The notes beneath the pieces were generated by a model. It was not told where the DNA came from, ran no database searches, and was given only the letters and a program-made list of their open reading frames with translations. 64,000 nt of DNA, from positions 15,654,775 to 15,718,774 of the forward strand of contig OZ038320.1 of NCBI GenBank assembly GCA_964035795.1, given 5' to 3'. The DNA comes from Pterobdella sp. o SKG-2022. Lineage: Eukaryota; Annelida; Clitellata; Hirudinida; Piscicolidae. Positions 43,390 to 55,500 of the stretch are shown piece after piece. The stretch's first letter is position 1, and each line of letters starts with the position of its first letter. The translations under genes were made by a program, and so were the position numbers.

Positions 43390-46130
43390 AATCTCAATAG
43401 CCTTATAATAATGCTCCAACGAATGTCAGTGAGGCTGAAAAAAGAGAAGAGTTTTATAAAAAGCTAATCCCTGCCATGAAAAAATCAGACATTGTGTTAG
43501 GGAATTTTATGCTAAATTGGGCAGCTGAGTACAAAAATTTGGAAAAAGAAGCATTAATGAAAATGGGGTTTTGTTGAGTGAGGCAATGTTGGAAGCAAAG
43601 CATACAGCTACCAACACTAAATTCAGACATAAATACTGTTACATCAAAATTTGGAAACGTAATAGAATCAAAAAGCATCATCATCATTTTATTTAGAGCC
43701 CATTTTCCACAGCAGAGGGTAAGGAAAAAAACATTTAATCAAATAGATAACATCACAGTAAAAATAAATTATTGAAGAATTGCCTAAATTCAAGAAGTTA
43801 CAACACTGATGTAGATACTGATCACAGAGTAGTAAATGCAAGCTTTAGCTGGCTAATAAAAGAACCAATAGCTAAAAAAAATAGAAATAAATTGTTTCAA
43901 AAATATATATAAATGGATGAAATCAAACTTAGACAAGAATTGGATAATTGCTGCAAACTAGAGCAAGTGGCCAAAGCCATCAACAGGAATGCAATAAAAC
44001 AAAGCCAACACCCAAAAAACTGCTCAACACCATTTTGTGATAATATCACCAGACTGCCAAAAACCCAAAAAGCTTTAAGAGAAAAAATGAATGTGGTTAA
44101 AAAAATGCCAAAATGAAAGCAGAAAGAAATGAATTGCTTTATAAATTGGAAAAACTTTGCAAAGAAAGAGCAAACTATAAAATAGAAGAAAACTACAAGG
44201 AAATAGAAAAGCTGACTAATGAAAGCTTAGCTTTTCATGCAATCAAAAAATCAACAAAAAAATATAAAGCATAAGCCAATACAACTGACATTAGAAAATC
44301 AAAAAATAACAATAAATTAAAAAATAATTTGCAAAAAAATAGTGAACTTATTGAAAAAAAAAATTTGATACGGAAGAGTTTATAGAATGTTTTGAGGGTG
44401 CACCTAAACCTCTCAATAATGCATTTTGTAGCAACGAAATAATTCGAGCTATTGCTAAATTGAAGAATGGCAAAGCAGCAGGACATAACAGAGTAACAGC
44501 TGAAATGGTGAAAGACTGTGCAGAAATGCTAGCTCCAAAATATGAAGAACTGTTCAATAAAATCTTCGAGTTTCATGAAGAACCAATAGATATAAACAAA
44601 GGTCTTAAAACCCCATACCAAAACCTTAAACCAAAAACCATAGAAAACATCAGACCGATAAAAATTCTTACAAGAACAACAATTTTTCACTAATAATACT
44701 AGAAAGAATAAGGAAGAAAATCGATGAAGTTCTGCCACCATCACGACCACCCCGGCCAAAGGACCCACATTCTCGAGGTGCCGGATGTGCACTCCAACAA
44801 GAGTATTGAAAAAGTTTTAAACCACGTCAGCTTGCAACCAAAAAGCATTTCGAGAATCCACCCATCATTTTTCACTGCTCACCAAGTCACAAACAACTCG
44901 AAGCTAAAAGTTTCTTTCAATACTCGCTCCAAAAAGTGTCGGAAGAGTCTTTGGAAGTTGGCGCTCAACAACAACAACCACCACAATCAACCTATCAAAA
45001 AAATAGATCAACAGCAGACAATGTCTAATAATTTGAAGGCTTTGCAAAGTCAATGGGAAGACTTCAAACGCAACCATTTTGTCCTATCAGTAAATATGTC
45101 AAAGGCATTCGACACTGTTTCACGTGGAAAATGCTTGGAAATCTTGATAGATCATCTAGACGAAGACGAACACAGAATGGTAAGATACTACATAGTCTCG
45201 GCAAAGACGTGAGTAAAAATTGGAAACCACTGCGGGAAGACACTAAAAACCAATTTAGGCGTGCCACAAGAAGACAGCCTTTCCCAATATTGTTTTTTGT
45301 CTATTTGTTCGAAGCCACCGAAGGACTTAGAGAAGAGTTGACTTTCAACAATATATATGAAATAACGCATGCAGATGACCAGAATTTTTACTCACAAGAT
45401 GAAGGCGCTATAAATGATAGTCAAAACAAGATAGAAAATTCATATGCCAAATTTAGACTCAGAGGGAACACAGCAAAAACTGAAAGATTCAATATGACAA
45501 GTTTAGATAACGTAAAAATATTAGGAAAAAAAATAAACACTAAACTAGAAATAAAAAAAGAATACAAAAGCGAATAAAGCAGCCTTCAACTACCATAAAA
45601 TGTTAAAATCAAAGAATATAAAGTTAAACAAAATTAAAATATATAAAATCTATATAAGACCAATACTTTTATCTAACTGCCAAACCTGGAGTCCTTCTGA
45701 AAGCGATCTGAAAAATCTAGAGATTTTCTAAAGAAAATTAAAAAATAAAATATGTCGGATATGCTACCTAAACCGTATCTCAAACGAAAACCTAATAAGA
45801 AAACGAACGTTGAAGACATAAAAGAATTAATAAAAAAAGAAGATGGAGCTACCTTGTACATATTCTACGCAAGCCAAACCTACCGATGGTAAGAGCTTCA
45901 AAATAAATTCAGTGGTAAAAAACAAAGAGAGCATCCACGCATAAATATTGCCACAGTAACAAAAAAATTGAATGAAGCCTAGAAAAAAGCTGAAAACAGA
46001 AGAATGGAAAAATCGAACGTTGAAAATAAAATATTAACCAGAAAATCTCGAATCAATACAAAACAACTGATTTATTTAACTTTCAATTATTTTGTGAAAT
46101 AAATATCATTATTATTACTTAAAACGAATT
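43390..46130 (+). mobile_element. EN-RT LINE, degenerate, with internal short-element insertion
   Basis: Endonuclease remains: NAPTNVSEAEKREEFYKKLI, PAMKKSDIVLGNFMLN (43410-43530), and QIDNITVKINY near the EN end (about 43740). Linker 43913-44230. RT entry block ELLKNGKAAGHNRVTAEMV (about 44450), IENIRPIKIL, ERIRKKIDEVLPPS. The insertion (44750-44990) follows, then YQKNRSTADNV, HFVLSVNMSKAFDTVSRGKC, LKTNLGVPQEDSLS, EITHADDQNFYSQDEG (45365). The thumb region, IKIYKIYIRPILLSNCQTWS, follows. A QVGVPQGD-type block and an ADD box remain, but frames shift repeatedly. The 3' end near 46120 has ATT repeats. Clade unsure (RTE or L1-like). Confidence 0.78.
44750..44990 (+). mobile_element. CAA-tailed short element, copy 2
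   Basis: Nearly identical in layout to 10139-10376 but on the + strand. It starts near CCCCGGCCAAAGGACCCAC and ends in (CAA)n at 44964-44980. The frame encodes VPDVHSNKSIEKVLNHVS, QPKSISRIHPSF, then after a 1-base shift SHKQLEAKSFFQYSLQKVSE and a Q run. It splits the RT of the host LINE between DEVLPPS and YQKNRSTADNV. Flanks CCACCA-TCA and CCACCACAATCA may be a blurred target duplication. Confidence 0.8.
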
Positions 46131-46188
46131 CACCAGCATAATTTCTGACACATTTATCACAATATCAGAATGCATAGCTGAGATATAC

Positions 46189-46476
46189 GGGTGAGTCTGA
46201 TCGAACGAAGCGTTAATCTTTTTGCTCTGCTGTGATTAGTTGCTTAAAATTTCTAAAACATGTTAAAATCCGAAAAAAATATATAATTGAAACAAAATAA
46301 TTATTTTTTTTCTTTATTTGCAAAAAAATTTTTAATTTTTAACAAAAAATCAAACCACAAAAAAAATTAATCTTTAAAAATTGTTTTTTTCAAAAATTGC
46401 TAAAAAAAATCTAAAATTTTAGCAACCAATCAGAACACAGCAAATATTAACCTTCGTTTCGTTACTCCCTCGCAGG
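46189..46476. mobile_element. MITE with about 55-bp terminal inverted repeats, just upstream of the phosphatase start
   Basis: Left end GGGTGAGTCTGATCGAACGA then AGCGTTAATC...TGATTAGTTGCT-AAAATTT. Right end is the inverted counterpart, GCAACCAATCAGAACACAGC then AAATATTAACCTTCGTTTCG and TTACTCCCTCG. The interior is A/T homopolymers without an ORF. The right end is about 45 bp before the ATG at 46522, so it lies in the 5' UTR or proximal promoter of the gene. A CCAAT box-like sequence in the right arm (about 46425) could act in transcription; that is inference. Confidence 0.8.
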
Positions 46477-46521
46477 TTTTTGTTGACCCAGGGGTGTTTT
46501 TAGTGGTTTTCTCCTTATGCG

Positions 46522-46776
46522 ATGTATTACTTTTCGACTTTTATACGTTTATTATGGCACCGATTGCTCAATTGGCAGATGTTTACAACTCTTTTCATTT
46601 TTGTCATTTTGTATCAATTTGTTCTTCGGAATCATGCATTCCTTGATCTAATAGGTCGTTTGATTAAAAAAGTTGAAATTCGTATTTCGGGTAATTATGA
46701 AAGTTTGTCTGAACATGGGAGAATTTTAGTCAATGACAATAAAACCAGAGCTTCTTGGGAACTTCGCAAAGGACAG
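46522..46776 (+). CDS. PPM1L: Phosphatase exon 1: membrane anchor
   Basis: 85 codons, phase 0 at the donor CAG|GTAAGT. The first ATG in the frame opens [18 protein letters not shown] followed by the hydrophobic [16 protein letters not shown], the expected ER anchor, then a basic stem ending in [11 protein letters not shown]. The position of the anchor and the match of the last residues to the WEF-N-VAVYSIQGRR junction of vertebrate PPM1L support this start. Confidence 0.9.
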
Positions 46777-49700
46777 GTAAGTGCTCACATGTAGCATCAG
46801 TTACTAAGTCTGGTTATTGCTGAATAAAATTTATATTAGCTTCAATTTTCAAATATATATTTATAACTTCTTTTTATATAGGCCTCATTTGATAAATATT
46901 ATAATTTTAGGCTTCTGTTTATGCTGTTCAAGGCAGAAGGCCACAAATGGAAGATCGATTCAATGTGGTATCAGATCTACCTTATATATCACTCTTTGGA
47001 GTTTTTGATGGTCATGGTGGTAATGTGAGTATATTTTATTCAATTTTTTGTATTATATAGTAAATTTCATTAGTTGAATTTGTTAGTTTTATCTTAGTGT
47101 ATTATGATGTTCACTTGGATTAATACTTATATGATATTATTACTAATAGTTTTTTTGGTTCTAAAAAATTTAAATTTCAAATTAATTAAAAGTTTGCATC
47201 AGACTTTGTGGAAAAATCTATTTTCAAAGCAATACTTATAAGGTTATTGCAATCATTACAACATGAAAAAAAGGAAATAAAAAACTCAATTGAAAGAGCT
47301 GAAAGTAATGAAAATATGGAATTTATCAGAGGCAAAATAGAAAAAATTTTAATTGAAGAAATTTTAAATGTTGATAAAGCTTTGTTAGAAATTCAAAAAG
47401 AAACTGGAGATATTTCAGGTGAAATTTGTTGAAAAATCACTCATGAGAAGTTATAATTTAATGTTAGCTCTACAAAATAAAATTTTTTTCATCTGACATT
47501 GCAGGATCAACTTTGCTGGTAGCAACTTTGCATGGGTATGAACTGGTAATAGCTAATGTAGGAGATTCTAGGTAGATAAAATTTTACTTTACCTATAACT
47601 TAATTAGTTTAAAATGAATTTTATTATTTCTTAATTGGTCACCAAAGTTTTGCTATTGATTAATCAAAAAACTTATTTTAACATGAATTTTTTTTATTCA
47701 ATTTTTGAAATTATATTTATTTGCTAAATTTTTAAATTAGTATCGGTATCATTTTCTTGTAGTCAGAATCTTTCTTTTTCCCATAATCTTTTTCATCCTA
47801 TCATAGGTATTTATAAACTCTATTTCAAGCCACAGCAAAGATTTTCCATCATAATTCTCTAAATTAACCTTGGAATTTTTTTTTCTCTACTACCTTCTAC
47901 CTCAAGTTCCCACATCTTTCAATCACAATCATCATCTCATTTTCTCACAACATGATTCAGCCATCTAAAACTTAATTTTTTCAAAATTCAAAAATCATAT
48001 TATCCAACCCTAATCTATCCATAAGCCTTTTTTCTACTCACACCATCAGCTAGCTGAACACCCCGCATTATTTGAAGCACACATATTTCTGTCCTTAAAA
48101 CACTGACAGATTTTAACACCCAAGTTTCCAAGCAATATGTTATGAAAGGTCTCACACAAGTTTTATACTTTTGTCTTTGGGGTAAATGGAAGGAATGACT
48201 GGGTGTGTGAAGGATAAAGCATGAGGGGCTGAAAAGAATGAAAATCTACTGTATTAGGACTGGCTCTATATATATATGCTAAAGTGGTCTTGAAGACTTT
48301 ATCAGTTTCATGCCACTATAATAATATTCGTTATTTGTTTGTTTTAATATTTCACCACCTAGCATATAAAACATACTTTTGAATACCTTCTAGCCCAGTC
48401 TTACCCTTTGTGTGACAACTAGCTCACTTCCTCCTCCACCATTCATCTTCTTGAGATAATAGAAGTTTTTCACTATTTCCAACTCATTCAGACAACCATT
48501 TAAAAAATATTAGATTTCTCAATGAAACAGTTGATACAGAACCTACATTCAAAGTTTACATTCATCCTACTTGTACCGTGTCATGGGACTGGGAAAAATC
48601 GGCAACTGTCAATCTATGCAAAAGAAAAGGTGATTCTGCACTTAACAATAAATATAAAGAAACCCGATTGTTGGAAATGTCTTTCAAGTGATTTGAGAAA
48701 ATTATTTCGAATAAACTGATAAATTGGCTTTAATCAAGGATCAGACAGTCTCAGAGGGGATTTATGCCCGCCAGGTTTGCTACTGACGCAATTTTCATAT
48801 TAAGACGATTTCAAGAAAAATACAGAGACACAGAAGAATCTATTTGCTTTTATCGTCTATCTGACCAAAGCCTTAGAATCTGTACCTAGACCAATTATTT
48901 GGTAGGCTTAAGAAAACCTAAATGTTTTGGAGTAAATAATTACTGTTATTACTAAAAAAATTTTTGAACACTGATAGTTTTTATTAAAAGTACGAAGCTT
49001 TTCGTTATCAATGTACTGTCATTAAATCGTTGTACCGGAAATAGCAGCCAGTTCATAGGCGAGCTCTTGGTTTCTTTGCCGCAGTATAAACGAAGCCTTT
49101 TCTCCACTTGTCTATCCCTTGCGTACCTTTCTATGGCGAGAAGAAGTAGTTCATGGTCCATTCTGATGTTGACACCCGATTTTTTTGCTGGCCTTCATCT
49201 TCGTCTTGCATTGCTTGAAATCAATTTCCTGATTTGCTATAAAGTGAACTATGTTCTTGAATTTTTTTTAACTCAAAGTCTCGTTTTTTTCTTGTAACGC
49301 CTCGATTCTTCATCTTATCCCAACTTTATATCGTCTAAAAATATTTAGTTTCTCTAAGTCATTTTTTATTAATAATCAAATTAGATTATACTGCTGTACA
49401 TGTTCCAGTAACTGGGGTTGACTGCAGTTGGTCTAAGTTATTGATACTACCATAGAGTGAGGTATAAAGAGGCCATTTTATTTGGGAATAATTTTTATAG
49501 ACTGCCAGTCCGAGCTAACGTCTAACTTGAAATTATCGAATTCAAGATTCGCCGTTTCTACACTTGGACATTTGCCTTGCCGTCGTCACCAAAAAGAAAG
49601 CTCATCCGCCAAGCCAAATGACAACGATACAAGAAAATCAGTTTGTCGATTTAGGCCCAAAAAAACTTAAAACGAGCATATATTTAATGATAAAAGAAAG

Positions 49701-52530
49701 TTAGACATGGTTTGTGCAGATCCACTTGATCGCTCTGAATGGAAAAGCCGACTTCGAGATAGAACTTTCAAAAAGCCCAACTCTTGGTAAAGGAAAACGG
49801 GCTATAAAAAGGATTTGATTGATTGATTGACACCTGCTAACGAAGTCTACTGTTATCCAGGTTATGACAGGAAAGCAGCCTCAATTTAGAGAGGCTATCT
49901 TTGGTGCAGTTTAATGTCATGTCTAGAACCTCGTCATGCCCAAGACCATTATGTTTTTTAGAATTTTTTCTTGGAACATCTTTAGCTTTCTCGGGTTTCT
50001 CAATATTAAGGTTGGCTGAAACTAAGAGTAGTCGAAACCTATTTTGGCCGATTGCTATTGTATTGTATCACAGGTAGAGATTGTTTGGTCACCTATTATG
50101 TTTGCATATCGGCAACGATACTTAAAGAAAACTGAATAAAATAAATAATATTAAACTAATGAAAATATTGAATGTATACTAAAATAAGATATATAAAATT
50201 TTTTATTAATTTGAGTTTAAAACAATAAATAGAGTTTAACAAATATTCAATTTAATTAGATAATTCAAATTAATAAAGTTTATAAAACTAAAATTTTTCA
50301 AACCGAAAATGATAAAATATTTTTAATATAAAATTAAACCTAAAAAATTAGCATTTGAATTTTGGGTTTTTTTATTTCATTTGTTGGTATTAGAGCCTTT
50401 ACGAGCCACTGTAGCTTTTCTTCTTTCTTTCATGCACAAGATTGAGTCAAATAAATGAATTTTTTAAATAATTTAAACACAATCTATATTAAGTAAAACG
50501 CAATAATTCCACCATAAGTTATTTCGCTTTTTTCTAGCTTAAATCAAAATTTTTATTTTTTTTCTTCAATTATCTAACTAAATCGATTCAAAATATTCCA
50601 TATACAATTCTAGCCTATTATATTATTTTTTACTTAATAATTTTTTTTATTTCGTTTTATATTTCAATTTATTAATAAAATTTACATTTTCACTTATTTT
50701 CTTTATTTTATTTTCATTAATTTATGTCATATTTGAAGGAAGTTGTTGGAGAAAATTTGATAGATAAGGTAATTGAAGTGGAAGACATGGGGATAGAATT
50801 ATAAAATTAAAATTGGTGTTAGAAGGAATTATATATAACTTCATATCTGCATATGCCCCACAAGTTGGAAGGTCTAGGGAAAAAAAAGAAAGGTTTTGGG
50901 TTCATCTGCGTGAGGTGATGGAAAAAATTGCAGACGCTTAAGAGATTATTATAGGTGGAGATTTGAATGGTCATGTAGGAGACAAAAGAGGTGGTTTTGA
51001 AAGTGCTAGGTAAATATACTTATGGTCAAAGGAATGAGGAAGGTTTGGACATCTTGGAATTTTGCCAAACTTTTGATTTAATGACAGCAAACTCTTTCTT
51101 CGCCAAACCAACTGATAAGCTTGTTACATTCAAAAGTGGAGATTCAAAGTCTCAAATTGATTTTATTTTGACGAGAAGAGAACATCTCTAAAATAAGACT
51201 GCTCTACTTTTGCAAGAGAAGAATGTATGTCTTAGAATAAATTGCTAAGAGCAAAACTAAAAGTAGAAAAGAAAAATGAAAGAAGGGAGCGAAGGGAAAG
51301 CAGAATTGACGTATGAAAGTTAAAGGATGAGAAATTGAAAATGGAATATAAAATGAAAATAAAAGGAGATTTCAGAAAAAAACAATACAGACTTAAAATA
51401 TTTTCATGATAGAGTCTTAACTGAAGCCAAAAATATTTGTGGTGTAACAACAGGAAAAGTTGGAAATAGGAGAAAAGATACTTTGTGGTGGAATGATGAG
51501 ATGAAGTTGGTGATAACGAAAAAGAGGGATGCTTTCAATAGATATTAAAAATGCTAATGGTGAGCTAATAGTGAAGGAAAATGAGGTGTTAGATAGATGG
51601 AGAAATTAATTAGGAAAACTCCTCAATGAAAAGTCATGCTATTATACCGACAAAGTTGAAAAGGTAGAAGGTCCCTTACCAAACGTTACATAGCTGAGGT
51701 TTTAAGGGCACTGAAGAAAATGAAAAATAACGAAACCGCTGGTCATTCAAAGGTAACAAGCGACCTGATAAAAATGACGGAAAAAGTTGGTGTAAACCAA
51801 CTGAAAAGAATTTTCGAACAAATTATTCTTAATGAAAAATGACCCAAGGAATGGGAAGATAGCGATACTGTGGTTTGTTTTGTTTGTTTTTTGTCACTCA
51901 AGGCGCCTGAGGATAGTCCTCAGAAGCTCTAGGCTCGCTTGTGGGAGGCTTCTTAGTTCTCCGAAAGAGATACCCAACTGGCGGTGGTAACGGACAGACT
52001 AGAATGCAGGGCACCACAGCCATAGATTTCCGGCCGATTCTTCTTCTCCGCAGAGGCGGCACTGATCATCTTCACTATTGCAATTGCTAAGATTTTGAAT
52101 TGAATTGAAAAACCCTATATATGGGAATGGGACATGGGCTTTAACCCATAAACTGTTTGAAACGCTGGTAAGGAATGAAAATAAGACGCTGAGACGACTG
52201 GTTGGCATGAAGTTTAACGGGCAACGAGGTAATCAATTGGTGGAAACATGTGGAATACCACGGCTGAAGACCAGACTAAGAAATCAAAGATTGAGGTGGT
52301 TTGGTCATATATTGAGGAAGCCAAAGGACAGCTTGACACTGAAGGTGTACAATATGAACCTCGAGAGGCGTAAACCAGTCGGTAGGCCAAAGAAGACCTG
52401 GAAAAAATTCGTGAAAGAAGATTTAGAAGTACTGGGTTTAGAAGAGAGCCAGGCTTTCGAAAGAGCTTTATGGAAACTTAAAATTTCGTCAAATCCCTCT
52501 TGAAAAGGGTAAAATGACGTAAAACCTATA

Positions 52531-52562
<32 letters not shown>

Positions 52563-55500
52563 AGCAATTTTCTCGCTATTGTTTCACCTGTAGTCCTTAA
52601 CATGCAAGGATACGCTCTCATACATTCACTTGGCAGTTGAGATTTTGTGCATCATCTTTTCTACTCAGTTTTTTTATATATACTAGCTTATTCACTCGTT
52701 GGTGCAGTGGATACGTTGTACTTTTGGTTTTTGTACATTTTATCAGTAAATTCTAAAGCAAGGACAGTATCTCACCGTTGTCTTCTTTTTTGATTCGCGC
52801 ACTTACTGCTAGTGTCTAAAACATAATTTCTCGACGACATAGCTCCGATACTAACCAATATCTTTTAATCATCACAAGGATATAAAATTAAAACTTTGAA
52901 GGGAAATTTTTTTTTGGTTCTATATTGCTAAAACAAGTAGCTAATTTTTATTGTTAATTTACAGAGGTGTGTTGTGTGATCAATACAACGATGTGATACC
53001 TTTATCTTTTGATCACAAACCTCAATTGGTGAGTTTTAATTCTTTAAAATCAGAGTCTGATATAATATCCTTTGAAGTTATTTCAATGCGTCAGAGAAAG
53101 CATTGTTTCGTTCTACTTTTTTATGTTTTTGGCTTATAAGACACTACATTTTTCATGGCGTAGTATAGCCTGAAATAATAAGAGAAACAAGGCATTTATT
53201 GATTTGAATTCACTAAGCTTTTATTAAAAATTACTTGATAATGTAAAATTTTCTTACGAAAAGCTAGTGAATTTAATTTTATGCCACCTACCAAACGCTC
53301 TTCTCAGTCATCAAATAGACAAAGATCGTCCATCATTTCTTCCAGGTTTTTCGCTTTTTCCAAGTTTTCTTATTCAGGTTGTTCATGATGATGGTTGGCA
53401 TTTTTTTGTAAACGTCCGCTCTTTCTTCGTTAAAAGAAATTTTTAATCTGTCGACATCATTAGTTTCGGCCGCCCAAGGATGTGACCAAGATAGCTCCAT
53501 ATCCTCTTCAATTACTATTTCTTTGAAACTGCTTTATTTGATATATAAAGAACTCAATAATTTCCATAAGAACATCAAAGTCGCAATTGAAGAAAACCCC
53601 ACTTAATTTCTAGACACAAAATTCAACGAAACTATTCACGGAACATATACTTACAGTGTAGTTAATAAAATTCAAAAACTACTTTTTCATAAGACATTTA
53701 GTACCTAAGCAATATAAAAGAAGTATATTGTTGGGTGAAATATCAAGAGCGAAACGGATTGGGTCAGTGTTCGAAGAAAAAAAGAAAAGGGTATTTTGGA
53801 GGTTTAGACAAGCAGGCTTTCCAAAGGAATTTATAAATGCCAAACTTAAAAACTCCAAATACTCAGACGTTGACCTTTACAGCATTCCGAAATGGTTCTT
53901 CGATATAAAACCCAGGTACAACATTAGAATACCTTACTGTAGAAAAAATGAAACTATAATAGGCAGTATAATAAATAAGATTGAATATTATACTAATGGC
54001 AACATAAAACTCTTATACTCTTGGAACACCAACAAACTAAGAACACTTTCCATTGAAGGACAAAATCTCCCACCCATACCACGTTATCTATAAAGGTATA
54101 TGTAGTTGCGAGGATACATATATCGGAGAAACAAAAAGAAACGTGGCTATGAGATGGAAAGAGCATGAGAGCCAGCAAAGTAAATCTGAACCCGCAAAAC
54201 ACCTTGCAATGCATCTTTCTCAAGTTCAAATGGGTCATAGTGGAGAGAGCACCTGAAAAACGGGAAAAAAAGAAAACTTCTAGAAGCATACCACATCTTG
54301 TTAGAACAACCCAAACTAAATGATCAAAAGGATATTAGATCACTAATATTATTTAGGAACGGTATAACTTGAACAATTCAAAATTTTTTTATTTTTTTAA
54401 GTTAGTTTTATTCAATAACTATTATATTTGTTTTGTTCATTACGCTATATAGCGCTATTCACGCTTTAACGTTGTCAAGCATCTTGTTTACAATACATAT
54501 TCATTGGTTATCTGATGATGATATAGAATATATCGAAAAGATTCGTCAAAATAAAAAATTCAAGTTTTTTCGTTTTTTTATGATTCACAGTTTTGAGGCT
54601 AATTGTTAACAACAGTTTATTCTAAAAGTTTTTGATTTGTTATCTTGTGTTGGTAAAAAACCTGAAAAACTTTTTAAAAGTATTTTCACTCAAACGCTTT
54701 TATTTTCTCGTATAAATCAAAAAAATGCTTCATGTTTATTAATATGGAAGAAGCGAATCAATCAATCATCCATTTTATAGCCTGTTTCCTTTACCAAAGG
54801 TTGGACTTTTTGGAAGATCTATATTGAAGTCGGCTTTCCACTCAAAGCGATTGAGAGGATCTGCACAAACAATGCCTAACATTTCTTTGTCATTGAATAC
54901 AAGTTCGTTCCAAGTTTTTTTCGGCCTTTGAGGTTTCTTGGAAGAATCTAAATCCAACTTTTGCACTTGCGAAATCCAACCGGAGGTACGCTCAACGTGT
55001 CCAAACCTCCCTATTCTACTGTTATTAAAAACTATCTCAATATAAATGTCAAGTATAGAAAGAAGAGAGTCAGAATGAACGTTATCATTTGCTCTAACCT
55101 TGCACACCAGCGAATCGTGACCAGGTCATTTCGTTTGGGGCGACTCAATGTGGATTCTGTTGGAGCTTATGTTTCAGAAGCATGCAACAGCGTGTCGGAC
55201 ACAGGTTGAATTGATACGATTTCTTGTCAATAAAGATATATAGCGATTACTAAGAAGAGGTAGAAGTTGGCGAAATTTAGCCCAGGCACACTTACAACGT
55301 GCTATCGAAGCAAGCTTACATCCATCATCAATTATATAACCTTCCCAACACATCAACATGGCTTCAGAGCAGCACACTTCACCACCACAGCATTACACCA
55401 AATCAACAACACCATAATCACTGGCTTCAACAACCTCCTTCTCCCTCCCCATTCCAAAGAACAATTCTCACCACGCTCGACATGACAAAAGCAGTCGACA

